Below, one piece after another: positions 5,727 to 6,337 of a stretch of 6,337 nucleotides of DNA. A model generated the notes under the pieces. It had not been told where the DNA came from. It searched no databases and was given only the letters and a program-made list of their open reading frames with translations. The stretch covers positions 1-6,337 of the forward strand of contig JAGKXC010000130.1 of the NCBI GenBank assembly GCA_021151535.1. Reading direction: 5' to 3'. A program made the position numbers and the translations under genes. Positions within the stretch are counted from its first letter, which is position 1. Every line of letters starts with the position of its first letter. The stretch is from Sphingobacteriia bacterium. Its GTDB lineage: Bacteria; Bacteroidota; Bacteroidia; NS11-12g; UBA955.

Positions 5727-6337
5727 ATGAAAAAATTAATAATCAGTGGTTTAGCATTTGTTATTGCTCCATTCGGGCAATTGGCGATGGCTCAAACCGA
5801 TTCTACCCAAAATGCTGCATCAGCTTTTGTGTCTGCAGCTGGATCTCAATCTGCATTGCCTTGGATTTTAGTTTTTACGGCGATTGCATTAGGGGTCGTA
5901 GCCATTATTCTTGGCTTATTGGTAGGTAAAGTTGCTATACTAAAATTAAAGGGAAATAAGGTTGCTGCTTTTGCGATAACTTTCGCTACGGTAGGCGCTC
6001 TTCAAGCGCAATCAGCTTCTGATATGCATTGGCACTTGTCTGCCGGTGCAATGAATATCATTTTGTTGTCTGTGATTTTCCTTGAATTATTGATTATCCT
6101 TTATTTCGCTAAATGGTTAAAAACCATGATCTTACCTGAGCAGGAAAAGTCAGAAGTAATTAAAACTAATGCATGGTGGGATAAATTCAATAAATCTGTG
6201 GCCATAGAAGATGAAAAAGATGTACAGTTGGATCACAACTACGATGGCATCCATGAGTTAAATAACGCACTTCCTCCTTGGTGGTTGTATGGATTCTACA
6301 TCACAATCATTTTCTCTGGAATTTATTTATGGAGATA
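5727..6337 (+). CDS. ccoP: cbb3 oxidase diheme cytochrome subunit CcoP, 5' part
   Basis: 203 complete codons are present and the gene runs off the window edge. CcoP is the membrane-anchored cytochrome c that accepts electrons from soluble carriers and passes them to CcoO. The identifying element is the FixP/CcoP N-terminal domain at about 168-203: LDHNYDGIHELNNALPPWW, then the start of a membrane helix. The two CXXCH heme motifs expected in CcoP would lie downstream and are not seen. Before this domain is a long extension: a signal-peptide-like segment (1-22, ending AMA-QTD), a hydrophobic helix (about 44-68), a second moderately hydrophobic stretch ending ALQAQ (79-95), and another helix (about 107-128). 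Proteobacterial CcoP lacks this extension; to my knowledge Bacteroidota versions often have one. The ATG is one base after the ccoQ stop. Confidence 0.93.
   Translation, partial: MKKLIISGLAFVIAPFGQLAMAQTDSTQNAASAFVSAAGSQSALPWILVFTAIALGVVAIILGLLVGKVAILKLKGNKVAAFAITFATVGALQAQSASDMHWHLSAGAMNIILLSVIFLELLIILYFAKWLKTMILPEQEKSEVIKTNAWWDKFNKSVAIEDEKDVQLDHNYDGIHELNNALPPWWLYGFYITIIFSGIYLWR

Overview
The window is a cbb3-type cytochrome c oxidase (high-affinity terminal oxidase) locus from an AT-rich member of the Bacteroidota. This assignment rests on the gene order (copper P-type ATPase, ccoS, a ccoN-ccoO fusion, ccoQ, an N-terminally extended ccoP), on CcoN and CcoO being encoded as one continuous polypeptide, and on the lack of clear Shine-Dalgarno sequences. 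No genus can be named from the sequence alone. All genes are on the + strand.

Layout. Positions 1-194 are a non-coding leader with a Crp/Fnr-like palindrome (85-98) and a small hairpin (151-172). Positions 195-725 encode a 176-residue helical protein that looks like a degenerate hemerythrin/RIC-type bundle. It overlaps the start of ccoI (715-3201), a CPC-type heavy-metal ATPase expected to supply copper for the oxidase. The 151-base gap at 3202-3352 holds two more Crp/Fnr-like palindromes, 22 bp apart, inside a larger perfect inverted repeat. Then follow ccoS (3353-3523), the fused ccoNO gene (3536-5546, interrupted), ccoQ (5558-5725) and the 5' part of ccoP (5727 to the window edge). The gaps from ccoS to ccoP are only 1-12 bases, as in one operon.

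Main anomaly. ccoNO is not intact. At about 4550-4560 the reading frame jumps by one and a block of roughly 45-50 residues expected in every CcoN is absent. That block normally carries the His-Val-His motif that ligates both the high-spin heme b3 and the low-spin heme b. The rest of CcoN before the junction and all of CcoO after it look well conserved. This is either a recent inactivating deletion or a sequence/assembly artefact. The sequence alone cannot decide, but the lack of other decay favours a recent event or an artefact.

How the parts work together. CcoI and CcoS mature the CcoN subunit (copper and cofactor insertion), CcoN reduces oxygen, and CcoO and CcoP are the membrane-anchored c-type cytochromes that feed it electrons. 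CcoQ is a small accessory subunit. The shared TGA-N6-TCA palindromes upstream of both transcription units suggest joint control by a Crp/Fnr-family regulator that is not encoded in this window. I found no convincing novel system here. The items worth following up are the ccoNO lesion, the shared operators and the hemerythrin-like gene coupled to ccoI.
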